In this document: positions 1 to 8,228 of the stretch, piece by piece
How the letters are laid out: each line of letters begins with the position of its first letter
Numbering within the stretch: the stretch's first letter is position 1
Assembly (NCBI GenBank): GCA_937880805.1
Contig: CALGRR010000122.1
Span: 1 to 20,431, forward strand
Source of the DNA: an uncultured Clostridia bacterium
GTDB lineage: Bacteria > Bacillota > Clostridia > Oscillospirales > Acutalibacteraceae
DNA: 20,431 nucleotides
Direction of reading: 5' to 3'
Notes under the pieces: generated by a model
Seen by the model: the letters and a program-made list of their open reading frames with translations, nothing else
Database searches by the model: none
What the model was told of the DNA's origin: nothing
Made by a program: the position numbers and the translations under genes

Positions 1-62
1 TTATCAACTTCGGCGAGGTTTTCTAATTTTGTAACACATCATTGACAAACCTACAATTATTG

Positions 63-92
63 TTGACAAATTTATGTTATTTAAGGTATATT
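63..92 (+). promoter_or_regulatory. Candidate sigma-A promoter for the flavoprotein operon
   Basis: A perfect -35 TTGACA at 63-68 is followed after 18 bases by TATATT at 87-92. This would start transcription around 100, just ahead of the AAGGA ribosome site at 115-119. A second TTGACAAA lies 21 bp upstream at 42-49, the same face of the helix two turns away. An alternative -10, TATAAT at 93-98, is too far from this -35 (24 bases). Confidence 0.5.
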
Positions 93-129
93 TATAATAG
101 AAAAATATGTCCAAAAGGATTTTTTGATA

Positions 130-1347
130 ATGAAAAGATTTGATGTAACTGTTATAGGCGGCTGTGCCTCGGGTCTTGCGGCGGCAATAAACTGCAAAAG
201 ACTTTATCCCGAAAAGAAAACAGCCGTTGTTGAAAAGCTTCCCAGAATAGGCAAAAAAATTCTTGCAACCGGCAACGGAAAATGCAATCTCACTAATCTT
301 GAAGCACTTTCCCACGGCTACCGTAACAAAAGCTTTGCGGCATATGCAATGAATAAATATCCGCCTCAAAAGGTAATCGGATTTTTTGAATCAACGGGGC
401 TTCTCTGCTATGCAGATAGCTGCGGCAGAGTTTATCCCGAGAGCAATATGGCGGCTTCTGTGCTTGATGCATTAAGGCTGGAAGCGGAAAGGCTTGATAT
501 AGATATTATCTGCGATTTCCCCGTATCCGATATAAAAAAGCAAAACGGATTTTTTGAAATAAACGGTGAAATCAGAAGCGAAAAAATAATTGTTGCAACG
601 GGCGGCAAGGCTTCACCCTCGCAGGGCTCAGACGGAAGCGGCTACGCTCTTGCAAAGAAACTCGGACACACCGTAACTACGCTTCATCCCGCACTTGTTC
701 CTCTTACCGTTGCCGATGAAATAACAAAGTCACTCAAAGGCATAAGAGCGAAAGATGTTGTGCTTACTCTTGAAAACGGAAGAGTTTTGAAACAGAGCAG
801 GGGAGAGATTCTTTTTGCGGATTTCGGGCTTTCGGGCATAGCGGCAATGGAGCTTGCCGCGGAGGCGGAAATCAGCATTAATGATGTAAAGAAAAATACC
901 TTTACTCACATTGATTTTGCACCTGCTTACAAGGAAAGCTTTCTTTTGAACTATTTAAAGAACTTGAGAAATATCAAAGGAAATTGCTCGATGGATTTTC
1001 TTTTGAACGGCTTACTGCCGAAACAGGTTGGAATTGCAATTTGTAAAGTATGCAAGCTTTACAAATCAGAAAGAAAAATATCAACATTAACAGATGGCGA
1101 GATGAAGCTTATTGTTTCCCGAATCAAAGATTTTTCTTTAAGGGTAACGGGCACAAAGGGCTTTCAGAATGCACAGGTAACCTGCGGCGGCGTTGATGTG
1201 AGAGAAATCAATCCCGAAACAATGCAGTCAAAAAAATGCAGCGGATTATATTTTGCGGGCGAGATTATCGATGTTGACGGAGCGTGCGGGGGATTCAATC
1301 TTCAATGGGCGTGGGCATCGGGTATGCTTGCGGCAGAATTAAAATAA
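130..1347 (+). CDS. HI0933/YhiN-family FAD-dependent oxidoreductase
   Basis: A 405-residue cytosolic flavoprotein of the HI0933/YhiN family (aminoacetone oxidase-like FAD-binding enzymes), whose substrate is generally unknown. The N-terminus has the beta-alpha-beta dinucleotide fold (VIGGCASGLAAA, residues 8-19), then the family stretch RIGKKILATGNGKCN near residues 40-54. It ends with the family signature GLYFAGEIIDVDGACGGFN and LQWAWASG (about 372-400), which closes over FAD. Length is normal for the family. I chose ATG 130 because AAGGA at 115-119 is 10 bases upstream; TTG at 124 would be only 4 bases away. The usual GGGxAG loop reads GGCASG here, a small oddity. The next gene starts 11 bases after the stop and is another flavoprotein, so the two are probably co-transcribed. 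The family call is firm; the reaction is not known. Confidence 0.9.
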   Translation: MKRFDVTVIGGCASGLAAAINCKRLYPEKKTAVVEKLPRIGKKILATGNGKCNLTNLEALSHGYRNKSFAAYAMNKYPPQKVIGFFESTGLLCYADSCGRVYPESNMAASVLDALRLEAERLDIDIICDFPVSDIKKQNGFFEINGEIRSEKIIVATGGKASPSQGSDGSGYALAKKLGHTVTTLHPALVPLTVADEITKSLKGIRAKDVVLTLENGRVLKQSRGEILFADFGLSGIAAMELAAEAEISINDVKKNTFTHIDFAPAYKESFLLNYLKNLRNIKGNCSMDFLLNGLLPKQVGIAICKVCKLYKSERKISTLTDGEMKLIVSRIKDFSLRVTGTKGFQNAQVTCGGVDVREINPETMQSKKCSGLYFAGEIIDVDGACGGFNLQWAWASGMLAAELK

Positions 1348-1358
1348 AAGAGGAAAAT

Positions 1359-2966
1359 ATGATTAGAATTAACGAAATTAAACTGCCTCTCGACAGCGAC
1401 GAGGGAGCACTCCGCCGTGCGGCGGCAAAAGCTCTGCGTTGCGGGGAGAATAAAATAAAATCGCTGACTGTTTCCAAAAAAGCGGTTGACAGCAGAAAAA
1501 AAGATAATGTTTTCTTTGTTTATAATGTTTGTGTTGAGGTTGACGGAGATGAAAGCTCTGTTATAGCACATTCAAAGAATTCAAAGGTTGCGGAAGAAAT
1601 ACCTTATAGGTATGAAATGCCTGAAATCAGAAGAACAAGCACTCTGCGGCCCGTTATTGCGGGCTTCGGACCCGCAGGATTTTTTGCCGCACTTATTCTT
1701 GCAAGGGCAGGTCTGAAGCCTCTTGTTATTGAAAGAGGGGCGGATGTTGACACCAGAACAAAAGATGTTAACAGCTTCTGGCTTACCCGAAAGCTCAATC
1801 CCGAAAGCAATGTTCAGTTCGGCGAGGGCGGTGCGGGAACTTTTTCAGACGGCAAGCTCACCACGGGCATCAAAGACCCGCTTTGCCGCAAGGTTGTTGA
1901 AGAGCTTGTTAATCACGGTGCACCCGAAGAAATTGCTTATTCGGCAACGCCTCATATAGGAACTGATAAGCTCGGTGCTGTTGTCAAGGCTTTCCGTGAA
2001 GAAATCATTTCACTCGGCGGCGAGGTGCGTTTCGGCTGGAAGCTTACCGATTTGATTATTGCAAACGGAGTGATTCAGGGCATAACCTGCCAAAAGCCGG
2101 ACGGCGGAAGCGAGGATATTGAAACCGATACGCTTCTTCTTTGCATCGGTCATTCGGCAAGGGATACCGTTGAAATGCTCTATAAAAGAGGAATAAAAAT
2201 CATTCAGAAGCCCTTCTCTGTCGGTGTTCGTATTGAGCACCCCAGAGAAATGATTGATAAGGCACAGTATGGCTCGTTTGCAGGTCATCCCGCTTTGGGT
2301 GCCGCAAACTATAAGCTTGCCTGCCACCCCGAACACGGCAGAGGTGCTTATACTTTCTGTATGTGCCCGGGAGGTACGGTTGTTGCCGCAGCATCGGAGG
2401 AGGGTCACGTTGTTGTTAACGGAATGAGCGAATATGCCCGTGACGGCGAAAACTCAAATGCCGCCTTGCTTGTTGGCATTGAGCCCGAGCACTTCGGCAG
2501 CGACCACCCTCTTGCAGGCATTGAGCTTCAGAGAAAAATTGAAAAAACAGCTTTTGAGCTTGGCGGAGGGGACTACAGTGCACCCTGCCAGACAATCGGC
2601 GATTTTCTCAACAATACGCCGTCAACAAAGCTTTCATATGTTAAACCCACTTGTGCAACGGGTGTAACTCCGGGCGATATACGCAAGGTACTTCCTTCAA
2701 AGGTTACGGATGTTATGGCTCAGGCGATAGTTAAAATGGATAGGAGCCTTAACGGCTTTGCACTTGCCGACGGTGTGCTGACTGCTCCCGAAACACGCTC
2801 CTCCGCACCCGTAAGAATTCTTCGTGACGAGCTTTATCAGAGCGAGGTCAGAGGTCTTTATCCTTGCGGTGAAGGTGCGGGCTATGCAGGCGGAATAGTT
2901 TCGGCGGCGGTTGACGGCATACGCTGTGCACACGCCGTGCTGATTGATGAAAGCGACGAATGGTGA
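1359..2966 (+). CDS. COG2509-family FAD-dependent dehydrogenase
   Basis: A 535-residue predicted FAD/NAD(P)-dependent oxidoreductase of the COG2509 family, typically about 530 residues and uncharacterised. About 90 residues of N-terminal domain (IRINEIKLPLDSDEGALRRA) precede a Rossmann FAD site, PVIAGFGPAGFFAALILARA, near 100-119. Next comes the family motif FGEGGAGTFSDGKLTTGI (about 154-171). The FAD-closing end motif CGEGAGYAGGIVSAAVDG lies about 20 residues before the C-terminus. The frame is open further upstream into the preceding gene, but ATG 1359 has a good AAGAGGA site at 1348-1354 and begins the family's usual N-terminus. It overlaps the next gene by 7 bases. Family identity is clear; substrate and pathway cannot be read from the sequence. 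Confidence 0.9.
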   Translation: MIRINEIKLPLDSDEGALRRAAAKALRCGENKIKSLTVSKKAVDSRKKDNVFFVYNVCVEVDGDESSVIAHSKNSKVAEEIPYRYEMPEIRRTSTLRPVIAGFGPAGFFAALILARAGLKPLVIERGADVDTRTKDVNSFWLTRKLNPESNVQFGEGGAGTFSDGKLTTGIKDPLCRKVVEELVNHGAPEEIAYSATPHIGTDKLGAVVKAFREEIISLGGEVRFGWKLTDLIIANGVIQGITCQKPDGGSEDIETDTLLLCIGHSARDTVEMLYKRGIKIIQKPFSVGVRIEHPREMIDKAQYGSFAGHPALGAANYKLACHPEHGRGAYTFCMCPGGTVVAAASEEGHVVVNGMSEYARDGENSNAALLVGIEPEHFGSDHPLAGIELQRKIEKTAFELGGGDYSAPCQTIGDFLNNTPSTKLSYVKPTCATGVTPGDIRKVLPSKVTDVMAQAIVKMDRSLNGFALADGVLTAPETRSSAPVRILRDELYQSEVRGLYPCGEGAGYAGGIVSAAVDGIRCAHAVLIDESDEW

Positions 2967-3358
2967 ATAGAGTGAAACTTGAAAAACTGAGCGATAAGCA
3001 GCTCGCATTGAGAATGTCAAAATATATTGCAATGACTGAAAGCATAAAAGTTAGGGCGGAATATTATTCGGCGGGTCAGTGCCCTCAGAAAGAGCTTGAT
3101 GAGCTGAAAAATGATTATATCAAGCTCCGTGATTCGCTCAAATCCGATTGGCAATATCTGAATTTCAATAAGAATGCGGGCAGCAGGCTGCTTTGGGATA
3201 AATATTTTCCGAGCGTGAGCGAAGCTGCTAATTGGGGTATGTATGCAGACCCCGAAAACGGCTTTACAAAAGAATATTTCAAAAGCGTTGATGATGCCAA
3301 TGAAAGACTGACAAAGTATTATTCTTATGATTATTGGCAGATAATTGCAGAGATATAA
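2960..3358 (+). CDS. Hypothetical 132-residue charged helical protein
   Basis: I do not recognise this protein. It is small, charged and rich in Lys, Glu, Tyr and Trp. It has no signal peptide, membrane segment or cysteine motif. Residues about 5-70 look helical (KLEKLSDKQLALRMSKYIAM, then a Lys/Glu/Asp-rich stretch), and the second half is aromatic (WDKYFPSV, NWGMYADPENGF, YYSYDYW). The start overlaps the preceding stop by 7 bases (ATG at 2960 inside the final codons), with GTG 2963 as an alternative. There is no clear ribosome site, so translation is probably coupled to the upstream dehydrogenase. Codon use matches the neighbours, and a terminator follows directly, so it is likely a real last gene of the operon. 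Function unknown. Confidence 0.75.
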   Translation: MVNRVKLEKLSDKQLALRMSKYIAMTESIKVRAEYYSAGQCPQKELDELKNDYIKLRDSLKSDWQYLNFNKNAGSRLLWDKYFPSVSEAANWGMYADPENGFTKEYFKSVDDANERLTKYYSYDYWQIIAEI

Positions 3359-3362
3359 AGGA

Positions 3363-3396
3363 ATCGGCAAGGATTTAGCTCCTTGCCGATATTTTT
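3363..3396. terminator. Intrinsic terminator shared by convergent genes
   Basis: An 11-bp perfect stem (ATCGGCAAGGA at 3363-3373 with TCCTTGCCGAT at 3380-3390) closes a 6-base loop TTTAGC. It is followed by ATTTTTAT on the plus strand. The T-run overlaps the stop codon of the minus-strand regulator (TAA at 3397-3395). Read on the minus strand the tail is only a weak T-rich stretch, so it ends the flavoprotein operon well and the regulator less well. Confidence 0.85.
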
Positions 3397-3928
3397 ATAT
3401 CATATTGTGTTCTTTGGCATATTTGCAAACAATTTCAGAAAAATGCTTATGCTTAAAATTCCTGTTTATATCCGTAATATCAACATACATTCCGAGGGCT
3501 ATATTCTGAATTATTGCCTCTGCAACAAAGGCTTCAAAAATATAGTCATCGGTAAAGGCATTTTCAATATCCGTGTTCATCGATTCGTTGATTCCGTTAA
3601 CGGCAGATAAATAAATCTGATTATCCTTACCCAGAAGCTCACCCATTCTTTTTAAGCAGTTTATTCCCTCAATCATATCCGAAACCTTGATTGTTCCTCT
3701 GTAGGAAAAATTATGCTGAAAGCAGCAAAGCAGATTATCAACGGTTGTTTCAAGGGTGTGAGCAAGCTCGGGAAGAATGCAGATGTCGGGAAGTGCTTCG
3801 CCACGCTCCCATTTGCTGACCGCCTGATAAGATATATTAAGGCGTTCTCCCAATTCAGTCTGTGTCATTTTCTTTCGGGCACGAAGCATTGCAATCTGCT
3901 TGCCGACCAAATCTTTATCTATACTCAT
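3395..3928 (-). CDS. XRE-family helix-turn-helix transcriptional regulator
   Basis: A 177-residue DNA-binding protein with a Cro/C1-type helix-turn-helix at about residues 8-62 (GKQIAMLRARKKMTQTELGE, then LNISYQAVSKWERGEALPD). The remaining 110 residues are an unrecognised C-terminal domain with several Asn, Asp and Cys residues; it may sense a ligand or mediate dimerisation. No membrane segment is present. The start ATG at 3928-3926 is preceded by a strong GGAGG (plus-strand CCTCC near 3936-3940), with a good promoter upstream at 3990-3962. It converges on the flavoprotein operon and is divergent from the M23/M50 operon. It could control that operon or itself, but no clear operator is visible. 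Its targets are unknown. Confidence 0.88.
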   Translation of the reverse strand: MSIDKDLVGKQIAMLRARKKMTQTELGERLNISYQAVSKWERGEALPDICILPELAHTLETTVDNLLCCFQHNFSYRGTIKVSDMIEGINCLKRMGELLGKDNQIYLSAVNGINESMNTDIENAFTDDYIFEAFVAEAIIQNIALGMYVDITDINRNFKHKHFSEIVCKYAKEHNMI

Positions 3929-3961
3929 AAAATAACCTCCGCAAAAGTTTTCTTTAACTGA

Positions 3962-3990
3962 ATTATATTTTATTTTCTTTCAGCAAGCAA
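3962..3990 (-). promoter_or_regulatory. Sigma-A promoter of the XRE regulator
   Basis: Read on the minus strand, TTGCTT (3990-3985) and TATAAT (3967-3962) are separated by exactly 17 bases. The -10 is consensus and lies about 35 bases upstream of the start codon, leaving a short leader that contains the GGAGG. Confidence 0.7.
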
Positions 3991-4086
3991 TAACTTCTCG
4001 GTTTAGTTTCAGTGATTTCTTTTTTATCATACCTGCCGTTTTTTCTACATAAAAATAGAATTAAAAAGTAAAACGGAGGAATCAGA

Positions 4087-4992
4087 ATGGAATATGAATA
4101 TCAGTATCCGTCAACGGGGCGGAAAGAGCGTGAAGAATACAGAAGCCGTTTCAGCTTTCCCGATGAGGAGCCGATAAAAAAGAAAAAACAGCCCAAAAAC
4201 AAAACAGATTATCTCATAAGGCTTATTCTGCTTCAGGCTGTGCTGAGCATAATAATTGCGGGCGGGGTTTTTGCGGTTTCAAAAATCAGCTCTTCGGCAT
4301 ATGAATCAATGAAAGCGGATTTCGGAAACATAATGAAAAACGATATGTCTGCAGGCGAGATTGCAGAGGATTTGAAAAATGCCGCACAGCTTGTTATTGC
4401 ACCCGCAGAGAAAGAAACCGAAAGTGCGAATGAAGAAAAGTTTGTTCCCTCGCTTGAATCATATGAGGTCATAAGCGATGAAACGGGCGAAACGGTTGCC
4501 GTTGGCGAAATTCTTCCCGAAGGCTCGGGCGGGGGCGATATGAAAAGCGGGATTGCCGCAAAGGGAACCTCTTTTGCACCCTACAGCGTAAATGCAAAGC
4601 CCGCTATGCCGCTTGAAAATGCAAGAATAACCTCAAAATTCGGCTACAGAACCAATCCCGTTTCGGGCAATTACGGATTTCATACGGGGCTTGACCTTGC
4701 TGCGGAAGAGGGAACGCCGATAGCGGCATCCTTTTACGGCGAGATTGTGAAAACGGGTGAGAGCGATGTATGGGGCAAATATGTTCTTATGCGTCACTCC
4801 GAAAGCTTTGAAACCTATTATTGCCATATGTCCGAAATCTATGTTAATGAGGGCGATGTTATAAGGCAGGGCGAAACCGTAGGTCTGGTTGGCTCAACCG
4901 GCTGGTCAACGGGTCCTCACCTGCATTTTGAAGTGAGAATCAACGGAATAAGAGTGGACCCCGAAATTCTTCTGTATTCCGATGAAGCTTAA
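4087..4992 (+). CDS. Membrane-anchored M23 (LytM) peptidase, SpoIVFA/SpoIIQ-like
   Basis: A 301-residue protein with a charged cytoplasmic N-terminus (KKKKQPKNK, 31-39), one membrane helix at about 43-65, a low-complexity extracytoplasmic linker, and a C-terminal LytM/M23 domain at about 178-296. All zinc and catalytic positions are present: H199 and D203 (FHTGLDLA), H247 (YYCHMSE), and H278 and H280 (GPHLHFE). It could therefore be an active murein endopeptidase. The gene overlaps an M50 protease by 11 bases. In Bacillus, the SpoIVFA-SpoIVFB pair likewise joins a LytM-domain membrane protein to an M50 protease, so I infer a SpoIVFA-like role in gating pro-sigma-K processing. SpoIIQ-like or general wall hydrolase roles remain possible. 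ATG 4087 follows GGAGGA at 4075-4080. No convincing sigma-A promoter was seen. Confidence 0.85.
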   Translation: MEYEYQYPSTGRKEREEYRSRFSFPDEEPIKKKKQPKNKTDYLIRLILLQAVLSIIIAGGVFAVSKISSSAYESMKADFGNIMKNDMSAGEIAEDLKNAAQLVIAPAEKETESANEEKFVPSLESYEVISDETGETVAVGEILPEGSGGGDMKSGIAAKGTSFAPYSVNAKPAMPLENARITSKFGYRTNPVSGNYGFHTGLDLAAEEGTPIAASFYGEIVKTGESDVWGKYVLMRHSESFETYYCHMSEIYVNEGDVIRQGETVGLVGSTGWSTGPHLHFEVRINGIRVDPEILLYSDEA

Positions 4993-5596
4993 TCTCGGAA
5001 AAACGGAATTCAGCGTTGATGTTTATTTTGCACTTTGCATAACGCTGATGCTGGTGGTTGATGAAAGCGGGCTTGCGGCGCTCGCTCTTTTTTGCTGTAT
5101 TATTCACGAAGCGGCACATATCGCCTGCCTGCTTATTTTCGGCGAGCATCCCGCATCGGTAAAGCTTTCTTTTTACGGCATAAAGCTTGAACGGCAGCTC
5201 GGTGCAAATCTCGGCAGAAGGGCGGAAATTGCAGTTTATGCCTGCGGCCCTGCGGCAAATTTTTTGCTTGCATTATTCTTTTTTGCAATTTCAGCAATCA
5301 ATGAATCAGTAAAAACTGCGGCAATCATAAGCCTGATGACAGGTGTTTTTAATCTGATTCCGTGCATTCCGCTTGACGGCGGAAACATACTCCGCTGTGC
5401 TGCCGAGATGCTTTTTGAAGAGGAAAAATGCGAGAGGATTATATTTACGGTTTCCTTTGCGGTGCTTATTCCCATGACGGTGATTTCGGTTTTTATAACA
5501 GCCGCAACGGGAAACATAACTCTTGCCCTTGTGACCGCGTATCTTTTGTTTATCACCTTTTTGAATAAAAAAGAAAAGGGCAATATTAAACTGTAG
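4982..5596 (+). CDS. M50 site-2 protease, SpoIVFB-like
   Basis: A 204-residue integral membrane zinc protease. Zinc and catalytic residues are HEAAH (H42, E43, H46) in a hydrophobic helix. The third ligand is D132 in the motif NLIPCIPLDGGNI (124-136), equivalent to NPxDGG of site-2 proteases. About six hydrophobic stretches span the chain (near 14-28, 32-52, 82-106, 112-127, 153-173 and 178-194). The length fits the SpoIVFB/YlxX-type short M50 group, which cleaves membrane-tethered substrates such as pro-sigma-K. The start lies 11 bases inside the preceding M23 gene and lacks a clear ribosome site, so the pair is probably translationally coupled. The sporulation role is inferred from this pairing and from the downstream TIGR03960/DUF2344 genes, often found beside spoIVF-type genes in Clostridia. 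Confidence 0.85.
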   Translation: MKLNLGKTEFSVDVYFALCITLMLVVDESGLAALALFCCIIHEAAHIACLLIFGEHPASVKLSFYGIKLERQLGANLGRRAEIAVYACGPAANFLLALFFFAISAINESVKTAAIISLMTGVFNLIPCIPLDGGNILRCAAEMLFEEEKCERIIFTVSFAVLIPMTVISVFITAATGNITLALVTAYLLFITFLNKKEKGNIKL

Positions 5597-5656
5597 ATTT
5601 TTCGGAAATTATATGTTATTATATACGGGATATAATTATTTGTTAGGAGAAAATCT

Positions 5657-7513
5657 ATGTATCCCAAAGAAATAGAAAAGTTTCTGCCTAAAGTTCAGAA
5701 GCCCGGCAGATACACGGGCGGAGAGCTTAACAGCGTTGTAAAAGATAAAAATTCGGTTGATATCCGATATGCCTTCTGCTTCCCCGATACATATGAAATC
5801 GGAATGTCGCATCTCGGAATGAAGATTCTTTACGGCCTTGTGAATGCCCGTGAGGATGCCTGGTGCGAAAGAGTTTTTGCCCCCGATGTTGATATGGAAA
5901 AGGTGATGCGTGAAAATAACATTCCGCTTTACGCACTTGAAAGCGGCGACAGTATTGCGGAATTTGACCTCATAGGTTTCACAATGCAGTATGAGCTGAG
6001 CTACACCAATGTGCTCAATATGCTCGATCTGGCAGGCTTGCCCGTAAGGTCAAAAGACAGAACCTCGCTCACCCCCATTGTTGTTGCCGGCGGCACCTGC
6101 GTTTGCAATGCAGAGCCTATGGCAGAATTCTTTGATATAACTCTTCCCGGTGACGGTGAAGAGGTAACCGTTGAGCTTATTGATTTGCTCAAGGAATATA
6201 AGGCAAAGAATGCAACAAAAAAAGAATTTCTTGAAGCGGCGGCACAGATAAAAGGTGTTTATGTGCCTTCGCTTTATGAGGTTGAATATAACGATGATAA
6301 CACCGTTAAATCAGTAACCGCAACCTGCGGTGCACCCGAAAAGGTTGAAAAAAGAAATGTTGCCGACCTTGATTCAATGTATTCACCCTCTGATTTTGTT
6401 GTTCCGTTTCTTGAGGTTGTTCACGACAGAACAACCGTTGAAATTTTCAGAGGCTGCATAAGAGGCTGCCGCTTCTGTCAGGCAGGATTTATCAACAGAC
6501 CTTTGCGAGAAAAATCTCCCGCCGCAGTTGAGGCACAGTGCCGTTCAATATGCGATAAAACGGGCTATGATGAAATCTCGCTTTGCTCACTCAGCACAAG
6601 CGACTACAGAGGTCTTGAAACATTAATCAGAAATATGCTGCCGTGGACAATAGAGCAGAAAATAAACATTGCTCTGCCTTCTCTGCGTGCCGATAATTTT
6701 CCCAAGGAGCTTATGGAGCAGCTTAATGCCGTAAGAAGAAGCGGGCTCACCTTTGCTCCCGAAGCGGGCACGCAAAGACTCCGTGATGTTATAAATAAGA
6801 ATATAACCGAGAAAGAGGTGCTTACAACTGCCGCACAGGCTTTTGCGGGCGGCTGGACTGCGGTTAAGCTTTATTTTATGATTGGCTTGCCCACAGAAAC
6901 CGAAGAGGATATTGCGGGCATTGCAAATCTTGCCCAGGCGGTTGTTGATGAATACTATAAAAATGAAAATAAACCCAAAGGCAAGAGCGTCAGCGTAAGT
7001 GTCAGCGTTGCCTCACTTGTGCCCAAACCCTTCACTCCATTCCAATGGGAGCCTCAGGATAAGCCCGATGTGCTTATTGATAAGCAGAATTATCTTATAT
7101 CCTGCGTCAAAACCCGAAAGGTGAACGTTTCACGCCATGTGCCCTGGACCAGCTTCCTTGAAGGCGTTTTTGCAAGAGGCGACAGAAGACTTGCCGATGT
7201 TATTGAGCTTGCCTGGAAAAAAGGCTGCAAGTTTGACGGTTGGGAAGAGCATCTCGATAAAGAAAAATGGCTTGAAGCGTTTGAAGAGCTCGGCATCGAT
7301 CCGTTCTTCTATACCGCAAGAAAGCGTGACTATGAAGAAATTCTTCCGTGGGATCATATGGACTACGGCGTAACAAAAAAATTCCTTGTGAATGAAAGCA
7401 AAAAAGCTCATAAGGGAGAAACAACAGCAAGCTGCCGCGAAAAATGTGCGGGCTGCGGTGCAAACAGACTTAACGGGGGTGTGTGCAATGAAATCAGCCA
7501 GAATATGGTTTGA
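5657..7513 (+). CDS. TIGR03960-family radical SAM protein
   Basis: A 618-residue predicted iron-sulfur enzyme of the TIGR03960 family (full-length, function unassigned). Residues about 35-190 resemble a B12-binding-type Rossmann domain (PDTYEIGMSHLGMKILYGLV, ending near LPGDGEEV). The radical SAM cluster motif CxxxCxxC is C267, C271, C274 (RGCIRGCRFCQAG), followed by a TIM-barrel region (SLCSLSTSDY, LPSLRAD, FAPEAGTQRLRDVINK). A second cysteine cluster lies at the C-terminus (C593, C597, C600, C610), possibly for another metal centre. AGGAG at 5645-5649 precedes ATG 5657. The gene overlaps the DUF2344 gene by 26 bases; the two families are nearly always adjacent or fused, which suggests one complex. 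Role in tRNA or rRNA modification is a guess only. Confidence 0.92.
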   Translation: MYPKEIEKFLPKVQKPGRYTGGELNSVVKDKNSVDIRYAFCFPDTYEIGMSHLGMKILYGLVNAREDAWCERVFAPDVDMEKVMRENNIPLYALESGDSIAEFDLIGFTMQYELSYTNVLNMLDLAGLPVRSKDRTSLTPIVVAGGTCVCNAEPMAEFFDITLPGDGEEVTVELIDLLKEYKAKNATKKEFLEAAAQIKGVYVPSLYEVEYNDDNTVKSVTATCGAPEKVEKRNVADLDSMYSPSDFVVPFLEVVHDRTTVEIFRGCIRGCRFCQAGFINRPLREKSPAAVEAQCRSICDKTGYDEISLCSLSTSDYRGLETLIRNMLPWTIEQKINIALPSLRADNFPKELMEQLNAVRRSGLTFAPEAGTQRLRDVINKNITEKEVLTTAAQAFAGGWTAVKLYFMIGLPTETEEDIAGIANLAQAVVDEYYKNENKPKGKSVSVSVSVASLVPKPFTPFQWEPQDKPDVLIDKQNYLISCVKTRKVNVSRHVPWTSFLEGVFARGDRRLADVIELAWKKGCKFDGWEEHLDKEKWLEAFEELGIDPFFYTARKRDYEEILPWDHMDYGVTKKFLVNESKKAHKGETTASCREKCAGCGANRLNGGVCNEISQNMV

Positions 7514-8153
7514 AAAAAGCGGTCTGGCAATTTACATATCGCATCTTGATATGAACCGTTGTATGACCCGTGCCGTGAGAAGAGCTGAAATCCCGCTTTG
7601 GTATACCGAGGGCTTCAATCCCCATCCTTATATGACCTTTCTTATGCCCCTTCCTCTCGGTCAGGAGGGCAAAAGAGAGCCTATGGATATACGCATTGAA
7701 AATGACGATATGTCGTTTGATGAGATAAAAAGCAGACTTGATTCGGTAATGCCCGAGGGAATAAGAATTGTTGATGTTCTTGAGCCCAAATGCAAATCCA
7801 ATGAGATTGCGGCGGCAGAATATGAAATAGCAACCGAGTTTTCAAGCGAAGGCGAGGCAGAAGGCTTTGCGGCGGGAGCAGAAAGCGTTATAGCTTCGGG
7901 TGTTCTCAATGCCGAAAAAAGAAGCAAGAGGGGAATAAAAACCGTTAACCTTTGCGAAATGATTCGCTCTTTTGAATGCAGAGCAAGCGGAAACAAGGTT
8001 GAAACAAAAACCGTTCTTGCGGCGGGCAACTCCGTTAACCTTAACGCGGACCTGCTTATGAATGCTCTTTTTGCCGAATTTGCGGCAGAACCCGAAAAGA
8101 ACACAATATCAAGAACAAAGCTTCTCTGTTCAGACCTCTCGGTTTTTGAATAA
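7488..8153 (+). CDS. DUF2344/TIGR03936 radical SAM-associated protein
   Basis: A 221-residue protein of the TIGR03936/DUF2344 family, partner of TIGR03960 radical SAM proteins. The family's N-terminal signature is clear: WFEKSGLAIYISHLDMNRCM, RAVRRAEIPLWYTEGFNPHP and LPLGQEG (about residues 6-62). The rest is less conserved (KRSKRGIKTVNL, then a C-terminus ending DLSVFE). The frame is open further upstream, but ATG 7488 follows a G-rich site (GGGGGT, 7475-7480) and gives the family's standard start. That leaves a 26-base overlap with the radical SAM gene, so translation is probably coupled. Often described as presenting substrate to the radical SAM partner; the substrate is unknown. In many Clostridia rng, rplU and rpmA follow, but here the next gene is rplS. 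Confidence 0.88.
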   Translation: MKSARIWFEKSGLAIYISHLDMNRCMTRAVRRAEIPLWYTEGFNPHPYMTFLMPLPLGQEGKREPMDIRIENDDMSFDEIKSRLDSVMPEGIRIVDVLEPKCKSNEIAAAEYEIATEFSSEGEAEGFAAGAESVIASGVLNAEKRSKRGIKTVNLCEMIRSFECRASGNKVETKTVLAAGNSVNLNADLLMNALFAEFAAEPEKNTISRTKLLCSDLSVFE

Positions 8154-8183
8154 AAATTATTTTTCAAAAAATCAAAAAAACAC

Positions 8184-8212
8184 TTGCATTATTTAAAATA
8201 ATATGTTAATAT
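8184..8212 (+). promoter_or_regulatory. Sigma-A promoter of rplS
   Basis: TTGCAT at 8184-8189 and TAATAT at 8207-8212 are spaced by 17 bases in an AT-rich tract. The expected start near 8219 leaves a leader of about 135 bases before the rplS start codon, which contains the hairpins described separately. Confidence 0.65.
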
Positions 8213-8228
8213 ACTATTCGCATTTGTG

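Noticed and set aside
4..120. Minus-strand gene start at the left end
   Set aside because: The frame reads mainly against the flavoprotein gene, and no family resemblance or good ribosome site was seen.
2010..2408. Long antisense open frame inside the COG2509 gene
   Set aside because: It overlaps a clearly conserved gene, has no ribosome site, and has a shadow-like composition. The same applies to other antisense frames in tig, clpX and thrC.
4020..4065. Sigma-E-type promoter (CATACCT) for the M23/M50 operon
   Set aside because: Only part of the -10 consensus matches and there is no convincing -35 at the proper distance.
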